A stretch of DNA of 13,725 nt from DATACN01 sp038215095 (GTDB lineage: Bacteria > Actinomycetota > Thermoleophilia > Solirubrobacterales > Thermoleophilaceae). The stretch is from NCBI GenBank assembly GCA_038215095.1, contig JBBQRG010000075.1, positions 1 to 13,725 of the forward strand, in the 5' to 3' direction. The notes below the pieces were generated by a model. It was not told the origin of the DNA, searched no databases, and was given only the letters and a program-made list of their open reading frames with translations. This document shows positions 12,170-13,725 of the stretch, in pieces. How positions within the stretch are numbered: position 1 is the first letter of the stretch; every line of letters begins with the position of its first letter. A program made the position numbers and the translations under genes.

Positions 12170-13591
12170 ATGGCGCGCGACGACGAGAACGAGATCCCGA
12201 AGGGCCGCATCCGCAGGACCACCCAGCTCGGCTCGGTGGTGGGCGGCGAGGGCGCTCGCTACGCCGGGACGCGCGCCCGCAACTTCGCCCGCTCGCCCGA
12301 GGCGGCCGCCGAGGCGCTCGACAATCGCCACATGGAGGCAGCCGAGCGGATGGTCGAGACGCTCGGGAAGATGAAGGGCGCGGCGATGAAGATCGGCCAG
12401 CTGGCCTCCTTCATCGACACGGAGTTCCTGCCGCCGGAGTACCGCGACCTCTACCAGAACCAGCTCTCCCAGCTGCGCACCTCGGCGCCGCCGATGCCCT
12501 GGAAGACGGTCCGCAAGGTGCTCGACGAGGAGTGGGACGAGTTCCCCGAGGAGCTGTTCGAGGAGCTCGAGGAGACTCCCGCCGCCGCGGCGTCGATCGG
12601 CCAGGTGCACCGCGCCGTGCTGCCCGATGGCCGCAAGGTCGCGGTGAAGATCCAGTACCCGGGCGTGGCCGACGCGCTGCGGGCCGACCTTCAGAACGCC
12701 GGCATGCTGATGCGCCTGGCGAAGGCCTTCGCGCCGGGCCTGGACGCTGGCGCGGCCGCCAAGGAGCTGCGCGAGCGCGTGCTCGAGGAGCTCGACTACG
12801 AGTACGAGGCGCAGAACCAGCGCTCCTTCTCGCGCGCCTACCGCGGCCACCCGTTCATCCACGTGCCCGATGTGATCACGCGGCTGTCCACCCAGCGCGT
12901 GCTGGTGAGCGAGTGGGTCGACGGCGTCGGCTTCGACGACATAAAGGCGCTGCCACAGGCCGAGCGCGACCGCTTCGGCGAGATCGTCTACCGCTTCTGC
13001 TTCGGCTCGATCTACCACCTGCAGCACTTCAACGCCGACGCGCATCCGGGCAACTACCTGCTGATGGAGGACGGCCGCGTGGCGTTCCTCGACTTCGGCA
13101 TGACCAAGCACCTCGACGAGGACCAGATCGAGCTCGAGATCGCCGCGCTCGCGGCGGCCTTCGACGACGACCCGGAGCGGCTGCGGGTGGCGCTGCACGA
13201 CCTCGGTTTCCTGAACGACCCCCGCAAGGTCGACGCCGAGCTCCTCATGGAGCACGTGCGCGCGATCGGCGGCTGGTACATGGAGGATCGCGAGGTCACT
13301 ATCGACTCGGCGCGAGTGATGGAGGCGATCACCGCGGTGTCCGACCCGCGCTCGAGCTTCTACCGGCTCATGCGGCGCGAGAACCTGCCGGCCAACGAGC
13401 TGATGGGCAGGCGCATGGAGTCGGGCGTCCTGGCCGTGCTCGGCCAGCTGAACGCTACGCGCAACTGGTTCCGGATCGGCAGCGAGTGGTGGTTCGCCGG
13501 CGAGCCCGCCACCGAGCTGGGCCGCGAGGAGTGGGCCTACTTCGAGTCGCGCGGCGCCACGCGCGCCCGGCGCGTGGCCGCGCGCCCCTAG
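12170..13591 (+). CDS. AarF/UbiB/ABC1-family atypical protein kinase
   Basis: 473 residues from ATG 12170. It carries the hallmarks of the ABC1/UbiB/ADCK family: the KxGQ motif (Lys74-Ile-Gly-Gln77) in GAAMKIGQLASF; an alanine-rich loop in place of the glycine-rich loop (AAAASIGQ, 138-145); VAVKIQYPG with Lys160; the ExD-region LEELDYEYEAQN; the catalytic loop NADAHPGN (288-295); and LDFGM with Asp308. Family members are cytosolic or membrane-associated ATPases tied to quinone biosynthesis or lipid homeostasis. An actinobacterium probably uses menaquinone, so the substrate here is unknown. The stop codon TAG (13589-13591) overlaps the stop of the opposing IS630 transposase at CTAG; the C-terminus does not look cut short. 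Confidence 0.93.
   Translation: MARDDENEIPKGRIRRTTQLGSVVGGEGARYAGTRARNFARSPEAAAEALDNRHMEAAERMVETLGKMKGAAMKIGQLASFIDTEFLPPEYRDLYQNQLSQLRTSAPPMPWKTVRKVLDEEWDEFPEELFEELEETPAAAASIGQVHRAVLPDGRKVAVKIQYPGVADALRADLQNAGMLMRLAKAFAPGLDAGAAAKELRERVLEELDYEYEAQNQRSFSRAYRGHPFIHVPDVITRLSTQRVLVSEWVDGVGFDDIKALPQAERDRFGEIVYRFCFGSIYHLQHFNADAHPGNYLLMEDGRVAFLDFGMTKHLDEDQIELEIAALAAAFDDDPERLRVALHDLGFLNDPRKVDAELLMEHVRAIGGWYMEDREVTIDSARVMEAITAVSDPRSSFYRLMRRENLPANELMGRRMESGVLAVLGQLNATRNWFRIGSEWWFAGEPATELGREEWAYFESRGATRARRVAARP
13588..13591. mobile_element. Probable IS630 element boundary at a CTAG site
   Basis: CTAG at 13588-13591 contains the stop codons of both the AarF-family gene (plus) and the transposase (minus). 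IS630 is known to insert at the TA of CTAG. The first element bases would then be GTGACCTGAG, reading inward. The other end and its inverted repeat are outside the window, so the boundary is inferred. Confidence 0.5.
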
Positions 13592-13725
13592 TGACCTGAG
13601 TCGGAGATCCGCTGGCAGTAGGAGGCGAGGCTGTCGAGGATCTGATCGGCGGTCTTGTGCCAGACGTAGGGCCTTGGGTCCTCGTTCCAGTTGGTGACCC
13701 AGGTGCGGATCGAGGCGACGAGGTC
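13588..13725 (-). CDS. IS630-family transposase, C-terminal end (partial, gene runs off the window)
   Basis: The minus strand reads 45 residues to a TAG stop at 13590-13588: DLVASIRTWVTNWNEDPRPY, then VWHKTADQILDSLASYCQRI and SDSGH. The pattern W-x-x-x-N-x-x-P-x-P-Y-V-W-x-K-T-A-D-x-I-L, with a terminal CQRIS-SGH, is the C-terminus of the IS630/DDE_3 transposase family, which moves by cut-and-paste into TA targets. The N-terminal HTH and most of the DDE catalytic core lie outside the window, so intactness cannot be judged. Confidence 0.88.
   Translation of the reverse strand, partial: DLVASIRTWVTNWNEDPRPYVWHKTADQILDSLASYCQRISDSGH

Noticed and set aside
13480..13591. C-terminal truncation of the AarF-family protein by the IS630 element
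   Set aside because: The protein has a full set of motifs and 473 residues, a normal family length, and the CTAG target would already have contained the stop codon.
12058..13599. 513-codon plus-strand frame over the AarF-family gene
   Set aside because: Shifted shadow of the kinase frame, Gly/Arg/Pro-rich, with no motifs.

Overview
The window is a gene-dense, very GC-rich stretch of chromosome. It fits a high-GC actinobacterium, and the gene content points to the class Thermoleophilia (Solirubrobacterales-like). That placement is an inference from gene order, codon bias, a CsrA in an actinobacterial background and the hypothetical families present; I ran no search. No gap reaches 300 bases, and I see no tRNA, rRNA or CRISPR array.

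Layout: (1) 1-1962: a partial YbdK/GCS2-type carboxylate-amine ligase (minus) is divergent from a stand-alone DUF2090 aldolase-like protein (plus), which is followed by a small single-TM protein. (2) 1960-2898: csrA (minus) is divergent from an odd plus-strand protein with an N-terminal HTH-like segment, an acidic linker, an RGG/RG box and a small conserved C-terminal module. (3) 2908-12059: a nine-gene minus-strand block, in transcription order rplY (bL25/CTC), pth, an NTF2/SnoaL-like gene, mfd, a PrsA/SurA-type lipoprotein foldase, mazG, eno, ftsB/divIC and a conserved hypothetical. It resembles the actinobacterial rplY-pth ... mfd-mazG-eno-divIC neighbourhood and combines translation quality control, transcription-coupled repair, nucleotide-pool cleaning, glycolysis and septation. 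Two ATGA overlaps (pth/NTF2-like and mazG/eno) suggest translational coupling. (4) 12170-13591: a plus-strand AarF/UbiB/ABC1 atypical kinase. (5) 13588-13725: the C-terminal end of an IS630-family transposase (minus), which meets the AarF gene at a CTAG where the two stop codons overlap.

The most interesting non-coding signal is a family of three about 37-base imperfect palindromes in intergenic sites (1967-2003, 11284-11320, and 12100-12137 inverted). They share invariant flanks (CATCCGCGCGCA ... GCGGC), a CGA triloop and an inner stem in which three base pairs change in a compensatory way. This is a REP-like or structured-RNA family that protein genes do not explain. A second recurring pattern is a TANNNT hexamer 6-11 bases before the start codon of five genes that lack a clear Shine-Dalgarno sequence, which suggests leaderless or near-leaderless transcripts.
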